A DNA stretch of 64,000 nt, taken from contig JALIRH010000141.1 in assembly GCA_023055505.1 (NCBI GenBank), forward strand, positions 1-64,000, read 5' to 3'. Of the stretch, positions 63,278 through 64,000 are shown piece by piece. The translations under genes and the position numbers were made by a program. This DNA is from Callipepla californica brunnescens. Taxonomy: Eukaryota > Chordata > Aves > Galliformes > Odontophoridae. Under the pieces are notes generated by a model, which saw only the letters and a list, made by a program, of their open reading frames with translations, was not told the DNA's origin and made no database searches. Every line of letters starts with the position of its first letter. The stretch's first letter is position 1.

Positions 63278-64000
63278 CACTAACCCTAACCCTACTTTAA
63301 CCCTATCCTAACCCTAACCCTAACCCTAGCCCTAAACTACATTAACCCTAACCCTAACCCTAGCCCTAACCTAACTCTAACCCTAACCCTAACCCTAAAC
63401 CTAATGCTAACACTTACCCTACCCTAACCCTAACCCTACCATACCCTAACCCTAACCTACCCTAACACTAACCCTAACCCTAACCCTAATTCCTAACCCT
63501 TACCTTAACTGTATCACAATCCCTATCCTAATTCTTACCCTAACCCTAACCCTTACCTAACCCTAACCCTAACCCTAACCCTAACTCTAACCTTAACCCT
63601 AACCCTAACCCTAACCTCACACTAACCCTAATCCTAACCCTAACCCTAACTCTAATTCCTAACCCTTACCTTAACTGTATCACAATCCCTATCCTAATTC
63701 TTACTTTAACCCTAACCCTTACCTAACCCTAACCCTAACCCTAACCCTAACCCCAACCCTAACCTAACCCTAACCCTAACCCTAACCGTAACCCTAACCT
63801 AACCCTAACCCTAACCCTAACCCTAACCCTAACCTCAACCCTAACCCTAACTATAACCTTAACCCTAAACCTAACAATAAATTTAACCCTAACACTAACA
63901 CTAACACTAACCCTAATTTTACCATAACCCTAAGCATACCCTAACCCTAACCCTAACCCCAACCCTAACCTAACCCTAACCCTAACCCTACCCTAACCCT
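63278..64000 (-). repeat. CCCTAA telomeric block, unit 12 (partial)
   Basis: The first 723 bases only. The marker AACAATAAATTTAACC is near 63871. Private changes include AACCTCACACTAACC near 63613 and TTCTTACTTTAACC near 63699. Confidence 0.93.

Larger units (their letters stand above)
1..64000. repeat. Tandem array of 5.2-6.2 kb inverted telomere-like units
   Basis: The whole window is a head-to-tail array of one long unit made of TTAGGG/CCCTAA repeats and their variants (TTAGGT, TTAGTG, CCCAAA, CCTAAT and similar). The same landmarks recur twelve times in the same order: switch point, G-rich arm, 189-bp core, C-rich arm, near-perfect CCCTAA block, distal arm. Neither end of the array is inside the window. 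Base composition alternates sharply: the + strand is G/T-rich for about 1.5 kb and then C/A-rich for about 3.6 to 4.5 kb. I see no protein gene, structural RNA gene or transposon. Whether the array is subtelomeric, interstitial or on a B or sex chromosome cannot be decided from sequence alone. Confidence 0.97.
59798..64000. repeat. Unit 12 (3' truncated by the window end)
   Basis: G-rich arm 59798-61286, core 61287-61475, C-rich arm 61476-63277, CCCTAA block from 63278 and still running at 64000. Sister of unit 11 by the shared 6-bp deletion and GGTTGGAGTG. Private single-base changes are visible near 62292, 62360, 63181 and 63412. The single CCCTAAGCATA near 63930 is as in unit 8, not doubled as in unit 11. 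Confidence 0.95.

Noticed and set aside
1..64000. CRISPR array or prokaryotic content
   Set aside because: Repeats are six bases and about 5 kb, not 25-40 bases with unique spacers. No ribosome binding sites, operons or bacterial genes.
1..64000. Ribosomal RNA, tRNA or known small RNA genes embedded in the unit
   Set aside because: I looked for complex sequence outside the core and found only degenerate hexamers. Nothing resembles conserved rRNA or tRNA boxes.

Overview
The window is one long tandem array of telomere-like DNA and contains no gene I can support. It is built almost entirely from exact and degenerate copies of the hexamer TTAGGG (CCCTAA on the other strand). This points to a eukaryote with the TTAGGG telomere type: vertebrates, many other animals, many fungi and some protists. 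I cannot narrow it further. Nothing prokaryotic, ribosomal, tRNA-like or transposase-like is visible.

The array repeats with a period of 5.24 to 6.23 kb. Twelve units are present: ten complete, the first missing about 132 bases on its left, the last cut by the window end. The array therefore continues on both sides. Complete units measure 5324, 5285, 6217, 5325, 5280, 5272, 5248, 5248, 5242 and 5259 bases, and the first would be 6229.

Each unit has the same layout. (1) A switch point where the + strand changes from C-rich to G-rich, centred on the palindrome ACCTAGGT. (2) A G-rich degenerate arm of about 1.5 kb. (3) A 189-bp non-telomeric core that is identical in all twelve units except for one base. 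(4) A C-rich degenerate arm of about 1.8 kb, partly an inverted copy of the G-rich arm. (5) A block of near-perfect CCCTAA repeats, 1.49 to 2.48 kb. (6) A C-rich distal arm of about 255 bases that starts with a second copy of a 75-bp sequence also found to the left of the block. The array is thus a chain of alternating telomere polarity: TTAGGG to CCCTAA at each core (the orientation of a telomere-telomere fusion) and CCCTAA to TTAGGG at each switch point.

The units are not equally related. Shared rare variants show that the distal half of unit 1, unit 2 and the start of unit 3 were duplicated as a segment of about 9.7 kb into units 4 to 6, at an offset of 16.83 kb. Other variants are shared in a patchwork, as expected from unequal exchange and gene conversion. 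Nearly all length variation lies in the CCCTAA block. Outside it every complete unit has 3747 bases, apart from two 6-bp indels and three single-base insertions.

Many 60 to 116 codon open frames exist on both strands, but they are translations of the hexamer (Leu-Gly, Val-Arg-Phe, Asn-Pro-Leu patterns) and are not annotated as genes.
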